Below are positions 16,626-24,552 of a stretch of DNA of 50,884 bases, piece after piece. The DNA comes from Holophagaceae bacterium. GTDB lineage: Bacteria > Acidobacteriota > Holophagae > Holophagales > Holophagaceae. Below the pieces are notes generated by a model. The model had not been told where the DNA came from. It ran no database searches and saw only the letters and a list, made by a program, of their open reading frames with translations. The position numbers and the translations under genes are program-made. The number at the start of each line of letters is the position of its first letter. The first letter of the stretch is position 1. The stretch covers positions 1 through 50,884 of the forward strand of contig JAAXXS010000007.1 of assembly GCA_013334395.1 (NCBI GenBank). Reading direction: 5' to 3'.

Positions 16626-17629
16626 ATGTTCCCGTTGTCCTGGGTGGACTCCAGCACCCCGGCGACAGCGGAGACCGTGTAGCTGTCCCCCCCTACGCCC
16701 GTCCATGCGTCCAGGTTGAAGGTGTCGCCGGGGCCAATCCGGTAGACCGCGATGTTGCGGTAGGTCAGCGGTTTCTTGCTGCTGCAGACCTGGGGGGCCC
16801 CCGGCGCTTGCAGGAAGTAGACTAGGCCGCTCCCCACGACCGTGCCCTTACCGGTCTCGTCGATGAGCAGCGCCGTCTGCTCGTCGATGGAGACCCCGCG
16901 CGGCGGGTTGAGCGTGGACCAGCCAAGGAGGTAGAGGCGGCCCAGGAAGGCAAGGTCACGGCCCATCCGGTCGCGCGTGACGAAGTGGGGATCACTGATC
17001 ATGCCGCCCAGGTGCGGAGCCGTGACGAAGTTCCGGTCGAAGGACATGTAGCGGTTGAACGGGTCCGCGAGGGCCTGGCTGGAGGTCACCCCCTGGCTGG
17101 CCTGCGCCGCATAGATGAACTGCGTCAGCACGTTCATGCCGGCACTGGTGCCGCCGATCGGGACGCCCTTGTTGATCTGCTCCTGGAGGGCGCCCTGGAC
17201 GGCGGTCCCCTTCCAGTAGTTGAGGTAGTTGGACTGGTCGCCGCCGGCGATCCAGATCGCTTCCGCGTTGCGAATGATGGTCGCCACGCGGGCATCGTTG
17301 GCGGCGGTAATCGTCGGGATGATGAGCGTGGCAACGGAGTTCACGCCCGGACAGAGGCCCTTGATATACGGGTTGTAGGCATCGGTCCCGGTCGCCCGGA
17401 TCACCAGGAAATCGCCATTGACGCCCCGGTTGGACATCCAGACGAAGGCCGCGTCCACATCGGTTCCGCCTCCCATCAGGACGGTCCCGCCCTGGAGTCC
17501 CGTCCGGGTGACATCCACCGCAGAGCCGACCCGGAAGTAGGAGTAGGGCAGCTTGGCGCCCGCCGAGGCGGGACCCGCCGCACCGATCAGGAGCCACAGC
17601 CAGCACAAAAACGCAGCGAATCGCCTCAC
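16619..17629 (-). CDS. Secreted cyanophycinase-like peptidase (family S51)
   Basis: A 336-residue exported serine peptidase of the cyanophycinase/S51 type, which in characterised relatives hydrolyses beta-Asp-Arg peptides. It has a signal peptide (MRRFAAFLCWLWLLIGAAGPASA). It then shows the S51 core: LMGGGTDVDAAF, IWIAGGDQSNYL (residues 125-136), the nucleophile motif G-G-T-S-A-G-M with Ser162, and GVSIDEQTALLI. The GTG at 17629 is chosen because AAGGAGGTG precedes it by 6 bases, and an upstream ATG lacks a signal-like start. Its stop overlaps the convergent Mur-fusion stop by 7 bases. Export means it acts on an extracellular or periplasmic peptide; cyanophycin itself is only one option. Confidence 0.87.
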   Translation of the reverse strand: MRRFAAFLCWLWLLIGAAGPASAGAKLPYSYFRVGSAVDVTRTGLQGGTVLMGGGTDVDAAFVWMSNRGVNGDFLVIRATGTDAYNPYIKGLCPGVNSVATLIIPTITAANDARVATIIRNAEAIWIAGGDQSNYLNYWKGTAVQGALQEQINKGVPIGGTSAGMNVLTQFIYAAQASQGVTSSQALADPFNRYMSFDRNFVTAPHLGGMISDPHFVTRDRMGRDLAFLGRLYLLGWSTLNPPRGVSIDEQTALLIDETGKGTVVGSGLVYFLQAPGAPQVCSSKKPLTYRNIAVYRIGPGDTFNLDAWTGVGGDSYTVSAVAGVLESTQDNGNIY

Positions 17630-18072
17630 GACACACCTCCTTGTTGAGCAGGACACAGCGAGCGGCGGGACAAATGTGTATTTATCTATATTTGCTACTC
17701 GTTTTATCTAATTTATCTAAGACAACCCCCCTGTCAATACGTCAGGGACAATCCCCAGGCTTGTCTCCCTCCAGACTCGGGTTCCAGCTCAAGAAGAGCC
17801 CCCCCTCCACAGCGAAAGCAGCTGATCCCGGCCACGCAGCCTTGGCGCAGACTCTGAAGGCGCCCTTCGCAGGCTGTTGATTTTTCGGAGTCATCCTTTC
17901 TTGGAATCTTGTTTTCCTCAGTGCTGAGAGTACATTGCTGATCGGTCTTCCAAAGACGATGTGGTGGTGTGTGCTCTGCACCGAATGGGGGAGTGTTCCT
18001 TCCGTTCTGTTCACCGTATTCCCCAAGGTATGGCCACCCAGGCCTGCCCGACTTGCCTCCAGGAGGTATCCC
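17630..18072. other. 443-bp divergent intergenic region, AT-rich near the cyanophycinase gene
   Basis: Bases 17670-17725 are conspicuously AT-rich (TTTATCTATATTTG, TTTTATCTAATTTATCT) compared with the rest of the window and probably contain the promoter of the minus-strand cyanophycinase-like gene. The middle part shows no credible coding frame. A plus-strand promoter candidate is listed separately at 17909. Confidence 0.4.
17909..17936 (+). promoter_or_regulatory. Possible promoter of the M4 peptidase gene with a palindrome in the spacer
   Basis: TTGTTT (17909-17914), a 16-bp spacer and TACATT (17931-17936). The spacer holds the perfect inverted repeat CTCAG-TG-CTGAG (17917-17928), a position where a repressor would block RNA polymerase. 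The leader to the start codon would be about 130 bases. Confidence 0.4.
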
Positions 18073-19872
18073 ATGCGCAGCTCCCGACCGTCCGTCCTGA
18101 CCCAGGCCCTCGTGTTGATGCTGGTGGCGGCTCCGCTCTTCGCGGACCGGCCCACGCTGGCGCCCGCAGACCTTCAGCTGCTGCAGGCAGGCCAGGCGCA
18201 GCGGGTCCTGGCCGCCAGCCAGAACCTCCACGCCCAGCGCGAGCGCCTGGGAATTGATAGCGCCCATGCCTTCCGGCCTGGGACCGCCCACACGGACGCC
18301 TTCGGTGAGACGCACGCCCGCTTCAGGCAGACCTACCTGGGGGTTCCCGTGTGGGAGGGGGACGCCATCACCCACACGGACGCCACCGGAAAGCACCAGG
18401 AGCCGACCCTCCACACCTTCCCGCACATCTTCATCAGCGTGGACCCTTCCCTGCGGGCCTCAGAGGCCCTGGCAACGGCTCACGCGGACCTGAGTCCCCT
18501 TGGGTCCTATGCCAATGAGCCCACCGCTGTGCTGGTGGTGCTGCCGGAGACCCTGCCCGGACTGCGGGCCGGGGCCCGCACGAAGACCCTGGAGAAGGCG
18601 AACGCCTCGGAGATCGAGCACCAGGTCCTGCGCTACACCCTGGCCTGGCACGTCCACACGGAGCTGGAGAATGGCACCGAGGAGACCCGCCACACGGACT
18701 ACCTCGTCAACGCCCACACCGGCGCCATCCTGAAGAAGTGGGACACCCTCCAAACGGGTAAGCCTGGCGGAGGGGTCAAGGCCACCCCAGCGGTAGGGTC
18801 CGGAACCTCCCAGTGGTATGGCTCCGTGGTCCTCAACACGGCCCTGAGCGGCAGCACCTATCAGCTGTCGGACCTCACCCGGGCTGCGGGCGGGGCGGCC
18901 AACAGCACCTACAACCTGAACAACAAGACCTCCGGCAAAGGCACGCTCTATACCGATGCCGACAACGCCTGGGGGGATGGCGCCTGGTATAGCGGCACGA
19001 CTATCTCCACGACCAGCGCCACCGGCCAGACTGCCGCCGTGGACGCCCACCGGGGGCTGCAGGCGACCTGGGACTTCTACCAGAGTGTCTTCGGCCGCAA
19101 CGGCATCGACAACGCCGGCAAGGCCGCCTACAACCGCGTTCACTACAGCAGGAACTACGACAACGCCTTCTGGTCCGACAGCTGCTTCTGCATGACCTAC
19201 GGCGACGGGAACAGCAGCGGCTCCCATGGCGAGGCCGACCTGGACACCTGCGGCCACGAGGTGAGCCACGGCGTCTGCTCCTCTGAGGCCAACCTCACCT
19301 ACTCCGGCGAGAGCGGCGGACTCAATGAGGCCACCTCGGACATCCTGGGCACCATGGTGGAGTTCTGGGTGCTCGGCGGCGCCTCGGGAAGCACCATTCC
19401 CGCCGCGGGCTCCATCACCGTCGGCACGAAGACGGTCAGCGCCAACTACAAGCTGTTCGAGAACTCCTGGAACCATGCCAGCCCCTACGAGGCGCTCCGC
19501 TGGATGCACAAGCCCAGCCGGGACGGGGTCAGCCCCGACTTCTGGAGCTCCACCCTGGGGAAGCTGGACGTGCACTACAGCAGCGGCGTGGCCAACCACT
19601 TCTTCTTCCTGCTGGCCCACGGCTCGTCCATCGATCCCCTCACGGGACCTGAGCCCAGCCCCCTCATGAATGGCATCGCGAGCGTCACCGGCATCGGCAA
19701 CGACAAGGCTGCCCGCATCTGGTACAAGGCCCTCACGGACTACATGACCGCGGGCACCAACTATGCCGGCGCCCGCACCGCGACCCTCAGCGCAGCGGCG
19801 TCCCTCTACGGTGCCTCGTCGGCCGAATATGCCGCCGTGCAGACGGCCTGGACAGCGGTGAACGTGCAGTAG
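18073..19872 (+). CDS. Secreted M4 (thermolysin-type) metallopeptidase
   Basis: A 599-residue secreted zinc endopeptidase. It has a signal peptide (MRSSRPSVLTQALVLMLVAAPLFA), an FTP/PepSY-type propeptide (about residues 50-230, including HARFRQTYLGVPVWEGDAITH) and an M4 catalytic domain. Zinc ligands are His395 and His399 in HEVSH and Glu419 in GGLNEATSD, with exactly the thermolysin spacing. Later motifs include SGVANHFFFLLAHG, corresponding to the substrate-binding helix, and ARIWYKALTDYM. AGGAGG lies 6 bases before the ATG at 18073. The propeptide implies autoprocessing after export. It is probably a nutrient-acquiring protease, transcribed alone. Confidence 0.95.
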   Translation: MRSSRPSVLTQALVLMLVAAPLFADRPTLAPADLQLLQAGQAQRVLAASQNLHAQRERLGIDSAHAFRPGTAHTDAFGETHARFRQTYLGVPVWEGDAITHTDATGKHQEPTLHTFPHIFISVDPSLRASEALATAHADLSPLGSYANEPTAVLVVLPETLPGLRAGARTKTLEKANASEIEHQVLRYTLAWHVHTELENGTEETRHTDYLVNAHTGAILKKWDTLQTGKPGGGVKATPAVGSGTSQWYGSVVLNTALSGSTYQLSDLTRAAGGAANSTYNLNNKTSGKGTLYTDADNAWGDGAWYSGTTISTTSATGQTAAVDAHRGLQATWDFYQSVFGRNGIDNAGKAAYNRVHYSRNYDNAFWSDSCFCMTYGDGNSSGSHGEADLDTCGHEVSHGVCSSEANLTYSGESGGLNEATSDILGTMVEFWVLGGASGSTIPAAGSITVGTKTVSANYKLFENSWNHASPYEALRWMHKPSRDGVSPDFWSSTLGKLDVHYSSGVANHFFFLLAHGSSIDPLTGPEPSPLMNGIASVTGIGNDKAARIWYKALTDYMTAGTNYAGARTATLSAAASLYGASSAEYAAVQTAWTAVNVQ

Positions 19873-19953
19873 CTCCCCGAGACGCCCTGCGGCCTCTTCC
19901 CTGCTGGCTCAGCTACCCTGGCACCCGCGCGAGCAGGCCTGATGTCAGTGGTT

Positions 19954-20361
19954 CTATTTGTCCAGCTCGAGCATGAGGGCGTAGCACCGCTCGAGGCGCA
20001 CCTTCTGGATGCCCGCGGCGATCTTCTCGGCCTTCTCCTTCTCCCCCGCCAGAATGGCCGGCACCAGCTCGGTCTCGCGGGTGTGCTTGAATGCCTCCCA
20101 GGTCTCCTTGAGCTCCTTGAACTGGGGCCCCCGGCCCGCTGGGGCCTTCATCTTCGCGAGGTGGGCGCTCACGGCGTTGGCCGTATCCTTGACCAGCTTC
20201 TGCTGCTCGGGTCCGCGCTTCCCGGGGTAGAGCACCATGGTCACCAGCTCCTTGCGGGCCGTCTCCGTCTCGCTCTTGAGCACCGCGAAGTCCCCGGCGG
20301 AAAGCGGCAGCACGGCGCCAAGCAGCAGGGTGAAGACAGGCAGTGCGAGGGACCTTTTCAT
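19954..20361 (-). CDS. Secreted small helical protein of unknown function
   Basis: A 135-residue protein with a clear signal peptide (MKRSLALPVFTLLLGAVLPLSAG). The remainder is a charged, mainly helical chain: KSETETARKELVTMVLYPGKRGPEQQKLVKDTANAVSAHL and KELKETWEAFKHTRETELVPAILAGEKEKAEKIAAGIQKVR. The pattern recalls four-helix-bundle periplasmic sensory domains (MCP_1/TarH-like), but there is no signalling domain and no haem motif. GGAGG precedes the start at a good distance. It is convergent with the M4 peptidase and 160 bases from folE. Function unknown. Confidence 0.72.
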   Translation of the reverse strand: MKRSLALPVFTLLLGAVLPLSAGDFAVLKSETETARKELVTMVLYPGKRGPEQQKLVKDTANAVSAHLAKMKAPAGRGPQFKELKETWEAFKHTRETELVPAILAGEKEKAEKIAAGIQKVRLERCYALMLELDK

Positions 20362-20527
20362 GGGACCTCCAGGGGTTCGGCCGGGCCTTGGGCCCGGGCG
20401 TTAGGCTCTGATCGGCCTCCCATCCTCATTCTTGAGGACAGAAAGGTCCTCTGAATTTGAGCCGACCTGCGGGATCCGCTCATGCCCCCTGGAAGGCCGC
20501 TATACACTGAGGCCGTGAGGAGAGGCC

Positions 20528-21067
20528 ATGGATGAGGCGCGAACCGCCCGAGCTGTGCGGGAGCTGCTGGCCAGCCTCGGCCAGGACCCGGACGCTCCGG
20601 AGCTGCAGGCTACCCCAGCCCGGGTCGCCGACTTCTGGAGAGAGCGGCTGGCGGGCTACGACACCGATCTCGCCGCGGAGCTGAAGCCCCTGCCCGGGGT
20701 GCTGGCCCCGGTGCCCGTCATCCTTGAGCGCATCCCTTTCGTCAGCACCTGTGAGCACCACCTGGCCCCCTTCGAAGGCCATGCCACCGTAGGCTACCTG
20801 CCCGGAATCGGCGGCACCATCGGGCTCTCCAAGCTGGTCCGCGTGGTGCAGGCCTATGCCTGGCGCCTGCAGGTGCAGGAACGCATGGCCCAGCAGATCG
20901 CCGAGGCGCTCGAGACCCACCTCCGACCTGCTGCCTGGGGCGTCCAGCTCGTGGCGGTCCACACCTGCATGAGCCACCGGGGCGTCCACACCCCCGGCGT
21001 ACCCGTCCGGACCACCCTGCTGGGCGGGACCTGGGCGACGCAGCCTCCGCCGCCCTTCCAGGTCTAG
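20528..21067 (+). CDS. folE: GTP cyclohydrolase I
   Basis: FolE converts GTP to 7,8-dihydroneopterin triphosphate, the first step to folate, and feeds other pterin or deazapurine routes. The 179-residue protein has the zinc site C-E-H-H at residues 75-78 and Cys147 in HTCMSHRG, plus the active-site segment PFEGHATVGYLPGIGGTIGLSKLVRVV. ARVADFWRERLAGY is the usual N-terminal helix. The short form without extension is normal. GAGGAGAGG (20517-20525) precedes the ATG. It is followed 8 bases after its stop by a STAS-like gene and then a YaiI gene, likely one operon. Confidence 0.95.
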   Translation: MDEARTARAVRELLASLGQDPDAPELQATPARVADFWRERLAGYDTDLAAELKPLPGVLAPVPVILERIPFVSTCEHHLAPFEGHATVGYLPGIGGTIGLSKLVRVVQAYAWRLQVQERMAQQIAEALETHLRPAAWGVQLVAVHTCMSHRGVHTPGVPVRTTLLGGTWATQPPPPFQV

Positions 21068-21075
21068 GGGCAGCC

Positions 21076-21447
21076 ATGTTCGAAGTCCGCTCCGACCCCG
21101 ACCGGAACCGGCTCTACCTCACCATGGCTGGGCGCCTCGACAGCGCCGAGCGGCAGACGATCATCAAGGCCATCCTCACCGAGGCCGGCAAGCTCAGCGA
21201 GGGCTTCGGCGTGGTCTCGGACATCTCCGGGCTCTACGCCTCGGACCAGGAAGGCTTCAAGGATTTCCTGCGCGCCAAGTCCGGCCTCAAGCTCAAGGGC
21301 GCCGGTCCCGTGGTCAGGGTCGTCAAGATCCCCCTCAGCCGCATCCAGGCAGAGCGGATCAGCACCGAGGCCGGCTACGAGGCCGTGGAGGTCTCCAGCC
21401 TGGAAGAGGCGGACCGGTGGCTGGATGCCGCGGGAGAGGCGCCTTGA
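21076..21447 (+). CDS. STAS/SpoIIAA-like small protein
   Basis: A 123-residue cytoplasmic protein with alternating strands and helices (NRLYLTMAGRLDSAERQTIIKAILTEAGKL, GFGVVSDISGLYASDQEG, PVVRVVKIP, ERISTEAGYEAVEVSSLEEADRWL). This pattern fits STAS or SpoIIAA-like folds, in which DISGL occupies the position of the phospho-acceptor loop. The assignment rests on pattern only. It starts 8 bases after folE and its TGA overlaps the TTG start of the next gene, so it is part of a three-gene operon. Confidence 0.6.
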   Translation: MFEVRSDPDRNRLYLTMAGRLDSAERQTIIKAILTEAGKLSEGFGVVSDISGLYASDQEGFKDFLRAKSGLKLKGAGPVVRVVKIPLSRIQAERISTEAGYEAVEVSSLEEADRWLDAAGEAP

Positions 21448-21926
21448 CGGCAACCCCAGGCGCGGTCTCCATCCGCATCTTCGTGGATGCGGACGCCTGT
21501 CCGGTGAAGGACGAGATCTTCCGCGTGGCGCTCCGCTGCGGGCTCCGGGTCTTCGTGGTCTCCAACTCGCTGCTGCGGATCCCGCGCAACCCGCTGTTCG
21601 AGGCCGTGGTGGTGGCCCGGGGCATCTTCGACGGGGCCGATGACTGGATTGCCGAGCGCGTCACCCCCACAGACATCGCCGTGACGGCGGACATCCCTCT
21701 GGCCGCCCGCTGCCTGGAGCAGGGCGCCCGGGTCCTGGACGCCAAGGGCCGCATCTACTCGCCCGAATCCATCGGCGACGCCCTGGCCAGCCGCGAACTC
21801 ATGGCCAACCTCCGGGCCATGGGAGAGATGGGTGGCGGCCCCGCTCCCTTCACCCCCCGGGACCGTTCGACCTTTCTGCAGCGGCTGGACGACCTGATCC
21901 AGGCCATCCGGCGTGGCTCGCGGTAG
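21444..21926 (+). CDS. YaiI/UPF0178 (DUF188) family protein
   Basis: A 160-residue protein of the YaiI/YqxD family, related to PIN-like nucleases but of unknown activity. Conserved marks are IFVDADACPVKDEIFRVA (about residues 12-29) and VSNSLLRIPRNP. Further on are GADDWIAERVTPTDIAVTADIPLAARCLEQGARVLDAKG and the C-terminal FTPRDRSTFLQRLDDLI. The TTG at 21444 overlaps the previous stop (TTGA) and has GGGAGAGG 4 bases upstream. This start keeps the product at family length, while an earlier in-frame ATG would add unrelated residues. Confidence 0.9.
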   Translation: MTATPGAVSIRIFVDADACPVKDEIFRVALRCGLRVFVVSNSLLRIPRNPLFEAVVVARGIFDGADDWIAERVTPTDIAVTADIPLAARCLEQGARVLDAKGRIYSPESIGDALASRELMANLRAMGEMGGGPAPFTPRDRSTFLQRLDDLIQAIRRGSR

Positions 21927-21977
21927 ACTGGCACAAAGGCAGGAGTGGATCCAACCTTCGTGATGATCGGATAAGCC

Positions 21978-22160
21978 ATGGCCAGGAAGCCCAACTACAA
22001 CTTCGAGAAGCGCCAGAAGGATCTGGCCCGGATCAAGAAGAAGGAAGAGAAGTTGCAGAAGAAGGCCCTCAAGAAGGATGCCCTCGGCAACGACATTCCC
22101 GAGGGCGACGAGCCGGAAGACGAAACCACCGAGACCCCTTCGGAAGCCGACCAGGCCTGA
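21978..22160 (+). CDS. Small highly charged conserved protein
   Basis: A 60-residue protein: a basic helical first half (MARKPNYNFEKRQKDLARIKKKEEKLQKKALKK) and an acidic second half (GDEPEDETTETPSEAD). Very similar small Lys-rich proteins starting with NYNFEKRQ are widespread in proteobacteria and relatives and are annotated as hypothetical. The basic part may bind nucleic acid; nothing more can be said. It is 51 bases after the YaiI gene and ends shortly before a hairpin at 22189. Confidence 0.75.
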   Translation: MARKPNYNFEKRQKDLARIKKKEEKLQKKALKKDALGNDIPEGDEPEDETTETPSEADQA

Positions 22161-22188
22161 GTCAACTCTCGACATATCGTCAATACAC

Positions 22189-22223
22189 CTCGCGGCCCGT
22201 CGGGAAAAACCCCGGGCCGCGAG
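22189..22223. terminator. Hairpin terminator before the rubrerythrin gene
   Basis: CTCGCGGCCCG (22189-22199) pairs with CGGGCCGCGAG (22213-22223), with further GGG/CCC pairing around an A5 loop. Only a short T stretch follows. It separates the small-protein gene from the oxidative-stress block. Confidence 0.65.
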
Positions 22224-22235
22224 CCTTGTAAATTC

Positions 22236-22250
22236 TGAAAATCATTCAAT
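22236..22250. promoter_or_regulatory. Possible Fur/PerR-like box ahead of the rubrerythrin gene
   Basis: The 15-mer TGAAAATCATTCAAT lies in an AT-rich island. It matches the 7-1-7 Fur/PerR consensus TGATAAT-N-ATTATCA in six of seven left-half positions and three of seven right-half positions. A TTGACT -35-like hexamer follows at 22254-22259, but no good -10 was found at 17 bp. Rubrerythrin, dps and sod genes are typical PerR/Fur targets, which motivates the call. Confidence 0.3.
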
Positions 22251-22325
22251 GGTTTGACTTATTGCTTTGGCACGGCAATGGCTCTACCTTGAGGCCGTCG
22301 CACTGCGGCCCCCCAAGGAGACACC

Positions 22326-22790
22326 ATGTCCTTCCCCGAGTCCAAGACCCACCAGAACCTCAAGGCCGCCTTTGCCGGCGAGAGCCAGGCGAACCGCCGC
22401 TACACCTGGATGGCCCAGGTGGCTGAGAAAGAAGGCCTGCCCGAGGTGGCTGCGCTCTTCAAGCACAGCGCCGACGGCGAGACCGGCCATGCCCTGAAGC
22501 ACCTCATGTACCTGGCGGCCCAGGCCGGCGATCCCGCCACGGGCATGCCCCTGGGCGACACCCTGACCAACCTGAAGTCCGCGGTGGCCGGCGAGACCTA
22601 CGAATACACCGACATGTATCCCGAGTTCGCGCGCCTGGCCCGGGAAGAGGGCTTTGCCGAGATCGCCGCCTGGTTCGAAACCCTGGCCAAGGTCGAGCGC
22701 TTCCACGCCGGCCGCTTCCAGGATGCCCTCACGCGGCTGCAGACCGGCACCATGGCCGCCCCCGACGCGGACATCGCGAAGCACGTCTGA
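22326..22790 (+). CDS. Rubrerythrin-family diiron protein without rubredoxin domain
   Basis: A 154-residue ferritin-like diiron protein that probably reduces hydrogen peroxide. The four-helix core carries [12 protein letters not shown] (Glu ligand), [36 protein letters not shown] and [14 protein letters not shown]. Together these give the E and E-x-x-H metal ligands of the family. The C-terminal rubredoxin domain of classic rubrerythrin is absent, so an external electron donor is needed. CAAGGAG precedes the ATG. It heads a block with a DUF3501-like protein, Dps and SOD, all serving peroxide and superoxide defence. Confidence 0.93.
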   Translation: MSFPESKTHQNLKAAFAGESQANRRYTWMAQVAEKEGLPEVAALFKHSADGETGHALKHLMYLAAQAGDPATGMPLGDTLTNLKSAVAGETYEYTDMYPEFARLAREEGFAEIAAWFETLAKVERFHAGRFQDALTRLQTGTMAAPDADIAKHV

Positions 22791-22797
22791 GGCCGCC

Positions 22798-23346
22798 GTG
22801 AACCTGGTCTTCGACCCCGCCATCGAGCGTGAGCGGTATCTCGCCCGAAAGGACTTCCTTGCCCGCCAGGCGGCGCTTCGCCTGGACCTGGCCGAGGGCA
22901 TCAGCTTTCAGCCCGAGACGGCCGAGAGCGTCGAAGACCAGGTGATTGAAACGCTCTGGGCCGAAGGCAAGACGCCTGAGACCACGAATTGGGAGGAACT
23001 GGCCGAGGCCCGGGCCTCCTTCGCCGTGCTCGCGCCCCGCCGAGAGTCCGGCGGCTGGTCCCTGGCCGCGACCCTGATGCTGGGGTTCCCGGACGCCATC
23101 AGGGACCAGCGCCTGGCGGCGCTCCAGCATTTCCCGGATCGCCTGGAGCTGGAGCTGGCGAACGGCTCCCGAATCGCCCCAGCCGTGGACCGGGGCACCG
23201 CCGGCCCCGAAGACCGCCTGCCCGCTGTGCTGGCCCAGCGCTACCTGATCCCGGACGGCAACCCAATCGCCGCCCTTGTCTCCAACCACGCCGAGGTCCC
23301 CGGCCGCTGGCCTGCGCCCGCCGCCTGGGCCCACTGGCCTTCCTAA
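22798..23346 (+). CDS. DUF3501-like protein
   Basis: A 182-residue protein starting at a GTG 7 bases after the rubrerythrin stop. The arrangement of segments resembles DUF3501: [24 protein letters not shown], then [17 protein letters not shown], then [37 protein letters not shown] and [17 protein letters not shown]3501 genes are often found next to rubrerythrin genes, which supports the call. Sequence divergence is considerable, so the family assignment is moderate. No metal motif or membrane segment is seen; the function of DUF3501 is not established. It is almost certainly co-transcribed with its neighbours. Confidence 0.62.
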   Translation: MNLVFDPAIERERYLARKDFLARQAALRLDLAEGISFQPETAESVEDQVIETLWAEGKTPETTNWEELAEARASFAVLAPRRESGGWSLAATLMLGFPDAIRDQRLAALQHFPDRLELELANGSRIAPAVDRGTAGPEDRLPAVLAQRYLIPDGNPIAALVSNHAEVPGRWPAPAAWAHWPS

Positions 23347-23356
23347 GGAGATGCGC

Positions 23357-23800
23357 ATGAACCGATCTGTCATTGAGCACCTGAACACCGAGCTGGCCAC
23401 TGCCTTCGTGCTGGCCCTGAACGCCAAGCGCTACCACTGGACCGTCACCGGCCCGCACTTCCGCGACTACCACCTGCGCTTCGAGGAGCTCTACATCGCC
23501 GCCGACGGCACCGTGGACGAGCTGGCGGAGCGAATCCGCATGCTGGGCGGCATCCCCCTGCACAGCCCAGCCCAGATCGAGGCCCAGACCGCCGCCACCA
23601 TCTCCAGCCCCACGACACGGCTGGACCCCGAAGCGATGCTGAAGGAAGCCCTCGCCAACGAGGAGACCGTGGTGTCCCTGCTGCACGAGGGCATCGACCA
23701 GGCCACCGCCGCCGGGGATCCGGGCACCGCCGACCTGCTCACCCGCTTCGTCCAGATCCACGAGAAAGAGGCCTGGTTCCTGCGCGAAATGCTGGGCTGA
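23357..23800 (+). CDS. dps: Dps-family ferritin-like DNA-binding/iron-storage protein
   Basis: A 147-residue Dps protein that oxidises Fe(II) with peroxide and stores iron in a dodecameric shell, protecting DNA. The inter-subunit ferroxidase residues are intact: His27 in KRYHW, His39 in DYHLRFEELY, and Asp54 and Glu58 in VDELAERI. The ATG at 23357 is chosen because AAGGAG lies 6 bases upstream; the ATG at 23351 abuts it. The N-terminus is short, without a Lys-rich tail, so DNA binding may be weak. It sits 10 bases after the DUF3501-like gene. Confidence 0.95.
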   Translation: MNRSVIEHLNTELATAFVLALNAKRYHWTVTGPHFRDYHLRFEELYIAADGTVDELAERIRMLGGIPLHSPAQIEAQTAATISSPTTRLDPEAMLKEALANEETVVSLLHEGIDQATAAGDPGTADLLTRFVQIHEKEAWFLREMLG

Positions 23801-23873
23801 AACCGGGGGACCCCTATTCCCGACTTTTTTGGTAAACTACTCGTCCGCGCCCAGCGCACTCCAGGAGATCCCC

Positions 23874-24452
23874 ATGGCTTACACCGCTAAATCCTATGAC
23901 CACCTCAAGGGCGGCGCCCTCAAAGGGCTGAGCGACGCCCAGCTGGACCAGCACTTCACGCTCTACAAGGGCTACGTCGCCAAGCTCAACGAGATCGAGG
24001 AGCGGCTGGCCACGGTGGACAACACCAAGCCCAACTACTCGTTCAACGAGTTCAGCGAGCTGAAGCGCCGCGAAGCGGTGGCCTTCAACGGCTCCTTCCT
24101 GCACGAGCTCTACTTCGAGAACCTCGGTGCCGACAGCACCGTCAGCGCGGGCCTGAAGGCCGCCTTTGACGCCGCCGGCGGCCAGGACAAGGTCGTCGCC
24201 GACCTCAAGGCCACGGCCATGGGCGGTCCCGGCTGGGCCCTGCTCACCCGCAACCGCCGCGACGGCAAGCTGCACACCTACTTCGTTGCCGAGCACCACC
24301 TGGGCCTGCCCATCGAGCAGGACCTGCTCGTGGTGCTCGACAGCTGGGAGCACGCGTTCATGGTGGATTACGGCATCGCCCGCGCGAAGTACATCGAGAC
24401 CTTCGTCGAGAACATCAAGTGGTCTGAGGTCTCCAAGCGCTTCGGCGCCTAA
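23874..24452 (+). CDS. sodB: Superoxide dismutase, Fe/Mn type
   Basis: A 192-residue Fe/Mn superoxide dismutase converting superoxide to peroxide and oxygen. Metal ligands are His27 (LDQHFTLYKGYV), His77 (NGSFLHELYFENL), Asp156 and His160 (LDSWEHAFMVDYG). The sequence departs from the classic HHxKHH pattern of E. coli SodB; related divergent SODs are known in Geobacter-like bacteria. Fe versus Mn preference is not decided. CAGGAG precedes the ATG at 23874. It ends the oxidative-stress block and is followed by a long hairpin. Confidence 0.93.
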   Translation: MAYTAKSYDHLKGGALKGLSDAQLDQHFTLYKGYVAKLNEIEERLATVDNTKPNYSFNEFSELKRREAVAFNGSFLHELYFENLGADSTVSAGLKAAFDAAGGQDKVVADLKATAMGGPGWALLTRNRRDGKLHTYFVAEHHLGLPIEQDLLVVLDSWEHAFMVDYGIARAKYIETFVENIKWSEVSKRFGA

Positions 24453-24479
24453 AGATCAAGACTCACCTCGAAGACCGCG

Positions 24480-24527
24480 AAGACCACGAAGGAAGACGGA
24501 GCAGTCCGTCTTCCCTCGTGGTCTTTT
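24480..24527 (+). terminator. Long hairpin after the superoxide dismutase gene
   Basis: Two 10-bp stems separated by one mismatch (24480-24500 with 24505-24525) around a GCAG loop, followed by TT. The left arm belongs to a 9-base periodic run of CGAAGAC-type units beginning at 24467. The structure lies between convergent genes and can serve as a terminator in both directions. Confidence 0.75.
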
Positions 24528-24552
24528 CGACTTGGTGGTTAGATTTTTTCAG

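Noticed and set aside
17935-18072. N-terminal extension of the M4 peptidase from an upstream TTG-type or other start
   Set aside because: It would bury the signal peptide, and AGGAGG is placed correctly only for the ATG at 18073.
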